64,000 nt of DNA from Branchipolynoe longqiensis (Eukaryota; Annelida; Polychaeta; Phyllodocida; Polynoidae): NCBI GenBank assembly GCA_030323885.1, contig CM059190.1, forward strand, positions 101,726,483 to 101,790,482, read 5' to 3'. Both the position numbers and the translations under genes were made by a program. How positions within the stretch are numbered: the first letter of the stretch is position 1; the number at the start of each line of letters is the position of its first letter. The notes beneath the pieces were generated by a model that searched no databases, was not told the origin of the DNA, and saw nothing but the letters and a program-made list of their open reading frames with translations. Shown piece after piece: positions 13,201 through 20,883 of the stretch.

Positions 13201-15427
13201 GTCGGGCGGGTTGATGAAGGCGGTGTCGTGAGGGTCGGCGGCTGCGCTGTCTGGGGAGGGTCCCTCATCGGGCTGGGCTGTGTCTGAGGTGTGAGGTGCG
13301 AGGTGATGATCCCCGGCTCGGTCTGGGCGGCGTTTCGATCGGTGGTCGCTGAGGGGTTGTCGGTGGAGGTCACGGGGCTGTCGGCAGTGGTGTGGGTGAG
13401 GCGCCGGGGATCTGGCGCTCACAGGCTTGCTTGGTGAGGCATCCAGCCTCGCTGTGCATGGTTAGTATGCGCCGTACGTTGGCGCAATAGGCGCACACGT
13501 GCCGGTGCCTCTCTCCCCCCTCGCCGTGGGCCTCCCCGATGGGGGCCCGATCGCACGAGGCAGGCTCGCGGTTCCAGGCGGGGCAGGGGGCCCCGTGAGT
13601 GTGCCTATCGTAGGCGGTGCGGGTGTCGACTTGGGGCCGGGGCAGGTGTGCGCCTCGGGCCCAATCCTCGCCTCGGGGAGCTGGTGTTGCCGGGGCGGCG
13701 GGCGTGGTGAGGGAGTCCATCCTCAGGATGTTGAGGGCCACCGGGTCATGCCATCCGTGGGGAAGTCTCCCGTCCGCTATCCAAGTGAAGATGGCCTCGG
13801 AATAGCGGCGGACGGTAGGCCACGGATGCACCAGGATGTCCCTCATCACAGTGAGGTGGTGGTGGTGTAGGCCCTGGACGGAGTGCGCGGGGAAGGCTGG
13901 ATGGCTGGCGAGGGTGAGGAGGGCAAGGTTGTATTCGTCCCTGGATGCCTCCCCCCTCTTCACCGGCTTCCGTTCGGGACCCCTCTCCACGAGGTCCGAG
14001 GGGAAAATGTAGCCCGAGGGGATGCCTTGGCGCCTGGCGGTGAGGTGCGCCTCGGCGGAAGCGAGGATGTCGCGGACTGCGTCGGCCGCGGATGCTGGGA
14101 TGTGCTCCTCGGCGACGTCCTGGAGGTAAGCGAAGGGGGGAGCGGGCCCGCCTCGGGCGGCGAGGCAGTCGTACTGTTGATAGTGGGAGTGGGCTGCCCC
14201 AGGCAGAGTCGCTTGAGGTGGCGGCGGGGGCCGGGCCCCTGCGGCGGCCCGCGCCCGAGGAGCTGGGGCGGGCGGCGTGGTGTATGCCGCCTGCAGTTGC
14301 TCCGGTGCTCCTCGGGCTCCCCCCGACTCGAGGGCGTCCATGCGCATAGTGAGGTGCTGCAGGGCCTCGAGTATGAGGGCTGTGTTGGCGCCCGAGGTCG
14401 CCGAGGGGAAAGCCGGGGCCGGAGGTGTTGAGGTGTCTCCGGGCGAGCCCGAGGAGGGTCCCGGCGTGGCCAGGGCGGTCGCCCGGGAGCTCTTGCGGCC
14501 TCTTCCCTTTCCGTGTCCAGGCAAGGTGTAGGAGCCTGAGGCGGGGCAGCGGTCCGAGGTGAAGCAGCGGTGATGAAGAGCCAGACAGGAAAAAGGCAGA
14601 GCGTGGAGGACGGCTGGAAGGCGAATGACTGAGGGAGGCCGGCGGGCGGCCTTATAAGGGAGGGCAGGAGGGCGGATGACAGGTGAGGTGCGAAAGCAAG
14701 GCGGGGGGAGGGGGGAGAAAGAAAGCTGAGAGGCGGACGTCGCGCGAGGTGAGAATGCTGCGCGACGACCGGGGAGGCGGGGGGAGGGTCTCTTCCTCTC
14801 CTCGCATCAAGCGTAATGCTTCGCATTACGACCAAAGCTGCATAGTTCGATGGCTTTGAGTTTGTGTCATTTTCTGAGATAAATATATCAGGTTGATTGT
14901 TCTAATCTACTTTACTTTAGTTTGAAGTAACTTTTATTTTAAATGGCTACTTTTGACATGCTTCAAGTGCAAACATGCACAAATTAATTTAGGCAATCAT
15001 GCCAGAACTCTGGCACCGTGGGCTTCTGCAGTAGTAGATTCTATTAATTGTCATTTAGACGTCTACATGGTACGTACATGGCCTGGAACGTCTTGAAAAG
15101 CCTTGAATTTAACTTATTTTTGGTAATTAGTCCTGAAAAGCCTTGAATTTCATTAAACTGTCCCCACTGATCTAAATTAGTCAGAAATCGCCATTGACCA
15201 TTGTTTAGTTTCCCCCCCTGGAATCCATATGAAAATAGTCTTGAATTCCTATGAAAAACTGCCTTGAAAAAGCCTTTGATTCCATATCTTCACATGTGTA
15301 CGGACCCTGCGTCTATGAAGACGTTAAACTCTCTCACTTCTGATTTCAGGAGAACACTGACAAACTGGCTCATGATGTCAGCGTTCTAGTTTACGACCTT
15401 GCCGGGGGAGTCGGTGGACGACCTTGA
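1111..15427 (+). CDS. PGM3: Phosphoacetylglucosamine mutase gene, 12 3'-terminal coding exons (span includes introns)
   Basis: Converts GlcNAc-6-phosphate to GlcNAc-1-phosphate, the penultimate step of cytosolic UDP-GlcNAc synthesis. Twelve exons (listed separately) join in phase to 442 codons plus stop; animal PGM3 is about 540 residues, so roughly the first 100, with the TASHNP phosphoserine loop, lie upstream of the window. Family hallmarks seen in order: [29 protein letters not shown], the metal-binding loop [21 protein letters not shown], the sugar-binding loop [26 protein letters not shown] and the phosphate-binding loop [15 protein letters not shown]. All active-site loops present here are intact, so this looks functional. 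Every intron is GT-AG. Introns are packed with SINEs, MITEs and minisatellites. No convincing poly(A) signal was recognised; an AATATA variant lies near 15583. Start codon not in window. Confidence 0.96.
1249..1750 (+). mobile_element. SINE-C, two direct copies about 320 bp apart
   Basis: Two nearly identical copies (about 1249-1430 and 1568-1750). Each has the leader gtctgcactgacctctcagg, then a tRNA-like head starting GCCTAGGTGGTGTAATGG with A box GGTGTAATGGTTAGCAC and B box GGGTTCGAGTCCCGC, closing with CTAGGC that pairs with the first bases as an acceptor stem. Separation by an identical period points to a tandem duplication rather than two insertions. The tRNA fold is degenerate in the anticodon arm, so these are SINE heads, not functional tRNAs. 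Confidence 0.75.
2098..2345 (-). mobile_element. SINE-A, internally deleted copy
   Basis: Reverse-orientation SINE-A with cattatcctgacactgagct, ccttgccctatcctattaat and the head complement gactcaaccgggaatcgaac ending near ctaccgattctgctaccac. The middle of the body is lost. Confidence 0.75.
2400..2601 (+). CDS. PGM3: PGM3 coding exon 2 of window
   Basis: Continues the split Arg codon with PSS, then [17 protein letters not shown] and [16 protein letters not shown], a strongly conserved PGM3 stretch. The acceptor is aatggacag and the donor is gggg|tgagg read as g|gtgagg; the exon ends in phase 0 after LRTG. Confidence 0.95.
2618..2855. repeat. Dispersed repeat with CCTTGAAAAGCCTTGAATTT motif
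   Basis: Shares long stretches with 15060-15275: ccttgaaaagccttgaattt, aaactgtccccactgat, gaaaatagtc. No coding potential or clear terminal repeats seen; probably a short DNA-transposon derivative. One copy lies in a PGM3 intron, the other just before the last PGM3 exon. Confidence 0.6.
3085..3245. mobile_element. MITE-4 foldback element
   Basis: Terminal inverted repeats around TGTATTCTCACGGGTTA at the left and TAACCCACGTAAATATGGTA at the right. Internal blocks such as cccccacttggccaatagtt also recur, inverted, in the copy at 23927-24107. Confidence 0.7.
3300..3449 (+). CDS. PGM3: PGM3 coding exon 3 of window
   Basis: Fifty codons, phase 0 to 0, reading [20 protein letters not shown] and later [18 protein letters not shown]. 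Acceptor cgctttag, donor cag|gtacct. VDCANG(V/I)GA is diagnostic of PGM3. A short echo of the exon end with its donor (aactttcaggtac) recurs at about 3504-3516 inside the intron, a possible cryptic donor context but without an open exon attached. Confidence 0.95.
3956..3998 (+). CDS. PGM3: PGM3 micro-exon CGADFVK
   Basis: A 43-base exon encoding [14 protein letters not shown] plus one base. Acceptor tttgttccag, donor gg|gtgagt. CGADFVK is the conserved link before the metal-binding loop. Phase 0 to 1. Confidence 0.93.
4200..4425 (-). mobile_element. SINE-B copy
   Basis: Reverse-orientation: tail block cattgattaagttgggaaaa then cctcattccactgc, tatcctagtaacaccgagtg, and a head with gggattcgaacccacgacct. 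It shares the head with SINE-A but has a different tail. Other copies: 11990-12182, 15615-15780, 22545-22735. Confidence 0.7.
4446..4526 (+). CDS. PGM3: PGM3 coding exon with metal-binding loop
   Basis: Encodes [20 protein letters not shown] and VFYYTEK. The DGDADR triad of aspartates coordinates the catalytic Mg2+ in alpha-D-phosphohexomutases. Acceptor ctctctcag, donor g|gtagca. Phase 1 to 1. Confidence 0.95.
4648..4775 (-). mobile_element. MITE-1 fragment
   Basis: Reverse copy ending ccatcgaactatgcaacttt with the attacttcaaactaaagtaa block characteristic of the left half of MITE-1. Confidence 0.6.
4884..5041 (+). CDS. PGM3: PGM3 coding exon [15 protein letters not shown]
   Basis: Reads [20 protein letters not shown] and [18 protein letters not shown], both strongly conserved. 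Acceptor tattgccag, donor ctg|gtgagc. Phase 1 to 0. A SINE-E copy begins about 18 bases downstream of the donor, so the insertion nearly touched the splice site. Confidence 0.95.
5059..5370 (+). mobile_element. SINE-E copy
   Basis: tRNA-like head gctcaggcggtagcatgtcc, then the body cagtttgggttattttccgt, ccaaccagtggtcc, a block ttgctgcttatcggaaagag and the tail gatgatacaaaaatcaatgt plus gctctag. Such 3' ends are, from memory, common in gastropod genomes. It starts 18 bases after a PGM3 donor. Confidence 0.75.
5433..5905 (+). mobile_element. SINE-A copy with triplicated 3' tail
   Basis: Head gacgcggtggccgaatcggt with A box TGGCCGAATCGG and degraded B box; body with ggatagggcaaggactggtt; tail tgatatgaccttagatgttg then ccaggacataaaactcc. 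The last ~67 bases are repeated three times (about 5700-5768, 5766-5832, 5833-5905). The array ends 15 bases before a PGM3 exon. Confidence 0.8.
5921..6078 (+). CDS. PGM3: PGM3 coding exon with sugar-binding loop
   Basis: Reads [20 protein letters not shown] and [26 protein letters not shown] is the sugar-binding loop. Acceptor tggttcag, donor ag|gtacag. Phase 0 to 2. The upstream intron ends in a triple repeat of a SINE-A tail running to about 5905. Confidence 0.95.
6340..6740. repeat. Minisatellite, unit TTGACTTTACACGAC (sense half of a palindromic array)
   Basis: About two dozen copies of a 15-16 base unit (variants gacttgactttacccgac, gacttgactttacatgac). Open frames here are repeat translations, not proteins. 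See the mirror half at 6750-7012. Confidence 0.9.
6750..7012. repeat. Same minisatellite in inverted orientation
   Basis: Units such as gtaaagtcaagtcgggtaaa are the exact reverse complement of the 6340-6740 unit, about 16 copies. The orientation flips at 6740-6760, so one strand can fold into a hairpin with arms of roughly 260 bases or more. Confidence 0.9.
7121..7675. mobile_element. MITE-2 foldback element
   Basis: Ends CTGTCACATTACGACGCTTC (left) and the complement GTCGTAATGTGACAG preceded by ggcgagaagt (right), about 24 of 25 positions paired. A central palindrome around gttttgtgcaagcacaaaac lies at about 7500-7530. A 5'-truncated SINE-A tail is nested at 7307-7350. Located in a PGM3 intron. 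Confidence 0.75.
7676..7870 (+). repeat. (TCC/CCT)n polypyrimidine microsatellite
   Basis: Nearly pure pyrimidine on the + strand, built of tcc, cct and ctc triplets. Proline- and serine-rich frames here are simple-repeat artefacts. A long purine-pyrimidine tract can form triplex DNA; that is inference. Confidence 0.9.
8149..8212 (+). CDS. PGM3: PGM3 coding exon, helical linker
   Basis: Completes a split Ser codon and reads [21 protein letters not shown]. It matches the alanine/lysine helical segment before GDAISDML. Acceptor tgctttag, donor cag|gtaagg. Phase 2 to 0. Sequence is the least conserved of the exons, but phase and position fit exactly. Confidence 0.85.
8456..8779 (+). mobile_element. 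SINE-D, full length with poly-A tail
   Basis: tRNA-Ser-like head ctctgtggcggagtggttag, variable arm, B box GGTTCGATTCC, body with ggtaaaaatcccttgggtcgg-like block and an 18-base A tail at 8760-8777. AGTTTGG flanks both ends, but the array itself contains that word, so the target-site duplication is uncertain. A reverse copy lies at 43840-44008. Confidence 0.8.
9336..9508 (+). mobile_element. SINE-C copy
   Basis: Leader gtctgcactgacctctcag, head gcctaggtggtgtaatgatt, B box GGGTTCGAGTCCCGC, closing ctatttcccattttcatcac. Inserted in the 53 bp minisatellite. Confidence 0.8.
9675..9797 (+). CDS. PGM3: PGM3 coding exon GDAISDML
   Basis: Forty-one codons, [20 protein letters not shown] to [12 protein letters not shown]. 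Acceptor tcttcccag, donor aag|gtaagg. Phase 0 to 0. The minisatellite at 8340-9620 ends about 55-70 bases before the acceptor. Confidence 0.95.
9829..10150 (+). mobile_element. SINE-A copy
   Basis: Head ggacgcgctggccgaattgg, body tagcttggtgcttggcatta, ggatagggcaaggactggtt, tail cctgatatgaccctagatgt and caaacaaa-rich end. Inserted about 30 bases after the PGM3 9797 donor. Confidence 0.85.
10300..10890. repeat. ~145 bp direct duplication flanking a GC-rich GATGCG-ended insert
   Basis: 10310-10450 and 10707-10860 are copies (ggaaaagttatggaaat, gtattattctgaagaataaa, tatttacacaaataaaag). Between them, 10546-10692 is a GC-rich insert bounded by ttgatgcgcgag and its complement ctcgcatcaa. The insert's right end (ctcgcatcaa then gaaatgcttcgcattacgac) equals the right end of the GC-rich island at 14836. 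Also contains a SINE-A tail fragment at 10217-10290 just to the left. Confidence 0.65.
10891..11012 (+). CDS. PGM3: PGM3 coding exon before phosphate loop
   Basis: Reads [20 protein letters not shown], then [11 protein letters not shown] and NGRAFVR. Acceptor tttgtag, donor cg|gtaaga. Phase 0 to 2. TTDAERQ and PPGLQ are conserved in animal PGM3. Confidence 0.94.
11240..11595 (+). mobile_element. SINE-A copy
   Basis: Head gacaggatggccaaatgggt, B-like tttgaaccctggttaagtca, body caaggactggttggcccagt, tail gtcctgatatgaccttagat and an aacaacaacaaac end. A second, 3'-truncated fragment follows to about 11690. Confidence 0.85.
11990..12182 (-). mobile_element. SINE-B copy
   Basis: Tail ttgattaagcagaggaaatt, cctcattccactgctccttt, then head complement ggttcgaatcccacgaccta and ggccattctgtctgg. 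Confidence 0.75.
12217..12540 (+). mobile_element. SINE-E copy, best preserved
   Basis: Head gggatgtagcacaggcggta with an A-box match, then tccattccaaccagtggtcc, ttgctgcttatcggagagag, gacgtccaatagccaatgat and atgtgctctag. It ends 14 bases before the PGM3 phosphate-loop exon. Confidence 0.8.
12554..12605 (+). CDS. PGM3: PGM3 coding exon with phosphate-binding loop
   Basis: Encodes [18 protein letters not shown], the phosphate-binding loop that holds the substrate phosphate. Acceptor gttttatag, donor cag|gtaaca. Phase 2 to 0. A SINE-E copy ends just upstream (about 12535) and a SINE-A copy begins 28 bases downstream, so this 52-base exon sits between two SINEs. Confidence 0.96.
12633..12903 (+). 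mobile_element. SINE-A copy with 12 bp target-site duplication and no tail
   Basis: ctcatttctaaa occurs at 12621-12632 and again at 12904-12915, flanking head gtgcagtggccgattcggta, B box GTTCAATTCCC and body up to cgcactgtcacaag. The usual tail (cctgatatgaccttag...) is absent although the duplication is perfect. Confidence 0.85.
13076..14836. mobile_element. GC-rich island carrying the gag-like ORF, with internal duplication
   Basis: Abrupt GC-rich block. 13076-13190 duplicates 14009-14120 (tagcccgaggg, gatgccttggcgcctggcgg, gcgaggatgtcgcgga), so the left edge is a second copy of part of the ORF. Its right end ctcgcatcaagcgtaatgct then tcgcattacgaccaaag is shared with 10680-10712, supporting a defined element end at 14836. 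A TATA-like ttataagg (read on the - strand) lies at about 14651-14658, 130 bases upstream of the ORF. MITE-1 sequence resumes at 14836. Confidence 0.6.
13370..14524 (-). CDS. Gag-like transposon ORF in a GC-rich island
   Basis: An open frame of 384 codons antisense in the last PGM3 intron. The N-terminal ~110 residues are Pro/Ala/Gly-rich; residues ~120-275 are a folded-looking region ([51 protein letters not shown]); near the C-terminus a Cys/His cluster C-x2-WN...C...H...H-x-C-x2-C...H-x4-C resembles the zinc-binding tail of gag-like proteins of tyrosine-recombinase and related retrotransposons (from memory; family not settled). No ATG near the 5' end: the frame is open upstream without one, and the first in-frame ATG is at 14345-14347 (residue 60). 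Base composition is near 70% GC, far above flanks. No reverse transcriptase or recombinase accompanies it. Could be a captured or non-autonomous element. Confidence 0.55.
   Translation of the reverse strand: MPGHGKGRGRKSSRATALATPGPSSGSPGDTSTPPAPAFPSATSGANTALILEALQHLTMRMDALESGGARGAPEQLQAAYTTPPAPAPRARAAAGARPPPPPQATLPGAAHSHYQQYDCLAARGGPAPPFAYLQDVAEEHIPASAADAVRDILASAEAHLTARRQGIPSGYIFPSDLVERGPERKPVKRGEASRDEYNLALLTLASHPAFPAHSVQGLHHHHLTVMRDILVHPWPTVRRYSEAIFTWIADGRLPHGWHDPVALNILRMDSLTTPAAPATPAPRGEDWARGAHLPRPQVDTRTAYDRHTHGAPCPAWNREPASCDRAPIGEAHGEGGERHRHVCAYCANVRRILTMHSEAGCLTKQACERQIPGASPTPLPTAP
14836..15060 (+). mobile_element. MITE-1, left part
   Basis: Begins aaagctgcatagttcgatgg, continues ggttgattgttctaatctac and agtttgaagtaacttttatt, as in 33298-33649, and stops near cttctgcagtag. 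Its right part is absent. Confidence 0.65.
15060..15275. repeat. Second copy of the CCTTGAAAAGCCTTGAATTT repeat
   Basis: Matches 2618-2855. It ends about 75 bases before the final PGM3 acceptor. Confidence 0.6.
15350..15427 (+). CDS. PGM3: PGM3 terminal coding exon and stop
   Basis: Reads [25 protein letters not shown] then TGA at 15425-15427. It matches the PGM3 C-terminus, shorter by a few residues after GGRP. Acceptor tgatttcag. The preceding intron (12606-15349) holds the antisense GC-rich ORF island. Confidence 0.94.
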   Translation, partial: ENTDKLAHDVSVLVYDLAGGVGGRP

Positions 15428-16983
15428 CCGTTTAGTGACCTTTGCGTACACGTCAAGTACATGAATGTTTAAGTACTCACCAATATTATAATCAAGAAGG
15501 GGAAAAAAAGGTGTTGGGAAATAACAATTATATTGATATGTATTCAACCATGACATTGCATCATTCGACATTTCCACTGTCTCAATATAAAACGTGTTTT
15601 TGACAATTCGTGAAGTTTTTGTTTGCCACATTCGTTGATTAAGACGAGGAAATTTCCATCGCTGATAATTGGTTTTCCTCATTCCACTGCTCCTTGCCCT
15701 ATCATAGTAATGTCATGCACCAGGCTAACTGGCGACGAGCATACATTTTTAGGTCATTGGTTTCATTGCGCGTGGTTTTTTTTTGTTCAAGTGTTTTTAT
15801 TCCTCTGAATAACATGTTGTCAGTGCTAATGCACTGGTCTTCCAGCCCTAACCAAAACTGCCTCTACACAGTAAACAAATCTACAACAATATATAGATAG
15901 ACAATTACAGGAAAATAAGAAAACATCGGAACATGAATGATAGGTAAAGAACAAGATAAGCAAAAAAGAAACATATGCGGGGAGGTAACTATGTTAGACT
16001 AGTATGGTAGGCGTTAGTAGGGGGTGGGTTATAACTGATTATCTTTCTAGTAGTAACATACTCGTTGAAAGGGTGATGGGGGATGTAGGGTGGGCCTTTG
16101 TGATTGAACTTGTGTTCATGGTAATCTCAAGTGGGGGCCTATTGAGTTAGTAAGTAGGTTAATATTGATTAATCATGTACCTCAGTAGGATCCAACTAGA
16201 ATCATTTCCAGGCTCATTCCATTGTAGATTGGTTTTTTGGTCTAGTTGGCCGCTACTGGTTGAGTTTACAGTGTTTGTTTGTTTGGGGGGAGGGGGGGGG
16301 GGGGAAGCAGGGTGTCAGGGAAAGGAATGGCAACACCGACCCAGTGTATCATTGATCTGCTTTGGCCTATGCTGGTTGATTTAAATGTGCATGGAGGTTT
16401 ATCTTGAAAGTTTTGTGTTTATATCCTGGATTTGAACCAACGACCTGCCAGGTGGAAAGCGGGGGCGCAACTCATTCAGCCAGTCTGTGTGGATGGCGAC
16501 CATTTATTTGATGGAATTTCCGAATTGTGTTGATATTATCTGTGATGATTACAATACCCAGTGGCCTTCACTGTCTAATAAAACTGATATCGGAATGGAC
16601 AATGGCACTGTTACAAGTCGGTCCCGTCCTGATATGACCTTAGACGTTGCGAGGACGTAAAACTCCAACAACCAACCAATTAATCTATGTTTATTGGTTA
16701 CTTCTGCCAACCAGGCAATGCGCATGTGCACGATATTTATTATATAAACAGCAGCACTCAGCATGTCATCCTGTAGCAAGTTACGTTTGCCTCAATCTTT
16801 AGTGGAAGACACATTGGCAGCTAACTTCATGTGGAATTTATCTAAATCCACTAATCAGGGAGGTTATTGTGCAGCTCTGGAGTTATGGTAACCAGTGGGT
16901 TTCTGAGTTCATCAAAGCCGCCTGTTATAGGCCACGGAGACTGGAGCTGTACTCTGGCAAATGCTTTACAAGCACACCTTTGC
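15428..16983. other. Intergenic: PGM3 3' flank, SINE fragments, no gene
   Basis: After the PGM3 stop there is no convincing coding frame. SINE-B fragment at 15615-15780 (reverse); a G-tract at 16289-16305; SINE-A tail at about 16615-16680. The rest shows nothing recognisable. Confidence 0.6.
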
Positions 16984-17762
16984 TTCGATAAAAGATTCAC
17001 CCCTACGCAGAGTAGGGGTGAATGACAACATTAGTGTAAATGCTGGGGGAAATTGCTTTAGTATGGACAAAGACCCTATCATACTAAGACGGCTCACTCA
17101 GCCTGTACTGTGTAATCAAAATGATCAAACCCACCACTTGGTGCGCTGGCTGTTCTCTTGGTTAAACAGGTGCTATATTATATGTATAAATGTATATATG
17201 AATGTGAAAGATGTGTGATGATGGCGATGCTGATAATACTGATGATGATGTGTATTTGTTCATAGCAATTTCATATTGATGTGTATTCATAGTTACCTAT
17301 CTCATGTATATTATGATTGTATGTGTTTACATGTGAAACACCAACCAGCAGCCAGGCTGATCAAACCCACCACAAGGTGGCACTGCGAAATTTACATTAC
17401 CATGGGAGAGATAGGGAGTGAGCCGTCTTAGTATTATAGGTTCTTTGGTATGGAACAGAAAGTGAATTCCTGGTTCCAGTATCAAATGGCTAGTTATATC
17501 GACACAGAGTTGGTGAAATGGGAGAAAATGCAAAAAGGAGAAGATAGCTATTGTTTTCACTTTTAAAGTCCATTAAACTACATGTTATATTCTATTTTTC
17601 AACTGAAAAGTAGGGGGTAAATATAAAGATATATATGAAGAGTATATCTTACTTCTTAAATGAAGAACTTGTGTTGATTTCATTTACCCAGCCTTTCGCC
17701 CCTTTTTCTAATGGGTTGTTTTTCACCTCAACTGCAAGTACAGAGTGAATCTTTTATCTAAC
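16984..17762. mobile_element. MITE-3 foldback element
   Basis: gataaaagattcaccccta near 16988 is answered by an inverted gtgaatcttttatct near 17743. Inner blocks are also inverted: tactaagacggctcactca (about 17083) against tgagccgtcttagtattat (about 17429), and gatcaaacccaccac occurs at both. A tight hairpin ttcacccctac/gtaggggtgaa sits at 16994-17022. Confidence 0.55.
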
Positions 17763-19690
17763 CTTTGCTTAGCTTTTCAGTTTATGCAACCGAATATGTG
17801 GGTGTGTGGGGGGGTTCTGAGGTCCGTCGTGTATGAATGATGTCATAGGTGAGATTCCCTCATCACATGACCTAGAGTGGTTCCTCCCAGTCTGGGGAAC
17901 CCCTCTAGGTTGCACTTGCACACTAGCCATCGTGGACACTGACCTCAGCACTTTCCCTCCACATATTCAGTTACATAAACTGTAACGGTGTGCTTGGAGA
18001 GCATTTGTTGGCGAACAGTTCCTGTATTGATGGCCTATACTGGGTAACTTTAAGATCAAATCTAATGTGCTGTGAAATATAACTAATCTAATTACAAAAT
18101 GAATCTACATGCCTTTTTACTGGAAATTGCAAAGTATGCCTATTTACTAGAATATGCAAGTACTATTTGTTAAAAAAATATAAAAATTGCAACAGATCTA
18201 GTTGTTTCATTATTACATAATTTTTTGGGGATACCACAGAAGACTTTGTAACCAGTTTCAGTATTGCAATGTATTGTGAACACGTGCACATCACGGGGGT
18301 GATTGCTTGATTGATTAATTGGTGACTAAGTGGGATATTGGACTATGGTGTCAGTGGCCTGATATTCCATTGGGGCAGCACTATAAATACACTACTAGTA
18401 CCACCCATCTTGATATGACTTTAGGTGTTCCTCGGATGTATAATCCCAACAAGCAAATGGCTTCAAACCATTAGGATTTCCCGTCCTCATATGACGTTAG
18501 ATGTTGCCAGGACATAAAACTCCAACCAACCATTAGGATTTGGTTTTCTATATATGGATGTAACATTTTGAAGTAAGTCAATAAATGCAGACGATTTTGT
18601 TTTTATACACTTTTTGTTACAAGCCGCAATGTTTTTTCAGATATTGTCTTATTAGTGGTACACATCCTACTCCGATGTAATAAAATCCAGGTAGTCAAAT
18701 TCAGGATACGCAGACCTATCAGTATTTAAAGCTGTATGATCCACATATATGGACTATAACTAGTAAGATAATTATGGGAATATAAACAAACATTCCTTCA
18801 GTTACTCTTCAGGATCTAACCATACATGCTTGAGCTTTTAGTTCTTTCTTTTACCACGGTGGCGCCACCTGTGAATAGCAATATATTGGTGCAAAGTGGC
18901 GACCTCTGTGGCAATCTATAGATCATTTTAAAAATAAATTAGTCCGGTTGCAAGCGAAATCTCAAAGGTTATTTACCTTTTGATTGTGTATATTTTAATT
19001 TTGTTTGAAACAAACTAAACTTGACGCATCCTCTAAACAAAGGATGTGTAGGATTTTGATTGAATGATGTAAACCCCGGCAAAATGGTGGTAAAGAAAAT
19101 AAAAATGTGTTAATTCGGATTTTATTCAATTTCAAGATATTCTTCAGACCCCTTTCATTCTGGTTGTGAAGTTGAATAATTCGTGATTGACAGTCTCTCC
19201 CTCTTTTTTTCCTGCTACAATACAACGTAGCCAAATGCATGTAAAACAACGACGTTTATCTACAAAGTTACAAAATGATGCCACGAGAATTTAAAGTGTT
19301 AATTCTGATTTTATTTCTTTAATATATCAATTCTTCAAACACTTTCAGCTAGATTTTGGGCTGAAATTGAATAAATATAATGTTTCTCTATGGACATGCC
19401 CAAACACTAATCAGTAGTTGCATCCTTAACAGATATACAGCCTAAAGACAGAATTATACATCGAATGCTTTTACTCGGGACACTAGCTTGGTTCCCAGCC
19501 TTCTCCAGTGACGTAATATTCACGCTCATGATTTCACTTGCACATCACCCTAAAACTACGTTCCCTTGGAGATAGACAAGCTCCTCTTCCTACTATGCCT
19601 ATCACAAACATCTTTGGATCTTCCAATATCGGTACCAACTTGACCCAGCTTAGAAACATTGATTAACTTACAGATCCTCTTCTGGCTGAT
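17763..19690. other. Intergenic, no gene seen
   Basis: AT-rich. Contains SINE-A fragments at 18325-18460 and 18480-18530 (tail blocks cctcatatgacgttagatgt). The remaining sequence has only short frames with no recognisable similarity. Confidence 0.6.
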
Positions 19691-19965
19691 CTAGACCAGA
19701 TTGGGCCTGTAATGACAGCTCATTATGGAAGTGGATTGGAACCCTAAAGTCATAATTGTGGGTGTCCTCTCCAAGGTCTATCCAGCCTTCGCTCAAATGC
19801 TTCTACCATTGGTGTTTCAACAACTCGGTCTGGAAGACTGTTCTATGGATCTGTCACTTGAAAGAAAAATGAGTGTTTCCTAATCTCAAGTCTGGGCCTC
19901 TCATTGAAGATCTTTTACCGCTGGCCTCTTGGTGTTTCTGCCTACACTGAGGTTGAACAAATCCA
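19690..19965 (-). pseudogene. Fossil C-terminus of a non-LTR (LINE) reverse transcriptase
   Basis: Read on the - strand with stops and shifts: NTKRPAVKDLQ, then DP*NSLPDRVVETPMVEAFER RLDRPWRGHP. The pattern W/x-NSLP-x-x-VV-x(2)P-x-V-x(2)F-x(3)LD-x(2)W is the typical end of CR1/L2/jockey-type ORF2 proteins. No upstream RT domain is recognisable. Confidence 0.5.
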
Positions 19966-20883
19966 TTGTGATGGGTCATAGATCGATCCCATGACCTGTC
20001 GGGGAAGCAGGTCCAATCCTCTCAGCTATTACTGTAAGAAAGGCGGGTCTTTTTCCAAGGGATACACCTTGGGTTGTATCCAAGAGGCGGTGACAACTAC
20101 TGTATCCCAGGATATCGTCTATCCTCAGGATAACCATAACAAAAATGGTAGCGGGGCGCAGTAATAGCTCTATCCGAGCAACCCAATCCGGTGTTGAGTT
20201 ATTCCTCCATTTTACCAGGTCTAACGCTATCCTGGTGAGGATAACTCTAAATTCCAAGACCTCGGCACTTGTACACATGCAATATCTACAAGAGCAATGT
20301 CACTCACAGCGAGTTTGGATTTTACCTCACTTTTCATGTCTACAGGGGATGTCAGTGCCGTGTAAATGGTGTCTTTCACACTCCAATAGAATTGTGAATT
20401 GTTAACAGAATAATTGAAAACTGTATAGATTTCAAACCTTCATACCAGGCTATGGTCTACTCCTATTTTCCTAAATATGGCGGTGGTTTTCCAGACTTGT
20501 TGCAAAAATATGGGAATGCATGCACTGTACATGAAAATGCGAAGGAAAGCCATAATTTAAAAGTATCCTGAGACGAGTGGATAGCTATTCCCAACGCAGT
20601 TTTTGCTCTTGCATATGAACTTAGAAACATCTCCATCATTGCAATAGCAAACCCTGGGAAAGAGGGCATTCCAAGAATAAGCTATTACCACGTTTTGCAT
20701 ATGGACCTGAAAGCTCAACCATACATCCACATCACCATGATGTAGTACGGGTATTCTAAGTTCCGCTGGTCCTTCAGGGAGAATTGGAGATGCGACCCAG
20801 CATCCTGTGCGGATCACAGCTTCAGCTAATACCATAAGGTGGGGGGGGGGGGGGGGAATACACATACATGTGGTATCTTATGG

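Noticed and set aside
12967..13422. 151-codon - strand frame rich in Pro/Ser/Thr
   Set aside because: It lies out of frame with the gag-like ORF over a duplicated fragment, has no domain, and looks composition-driven.
13883..14431. Long + strand frames opposite the gag-like ORF
   Set aside because: They are GC-rich shadows of the - strand frame, which alone shows a protein-like Cys/His pattern and conserved-looking blocks.
19976..20278. 100-codon - strand frame next to the LINE fossil
   Set aside because: No RT or endonuclease motif is seen, and it is not in continuity with the LINE C-terminal pattern.
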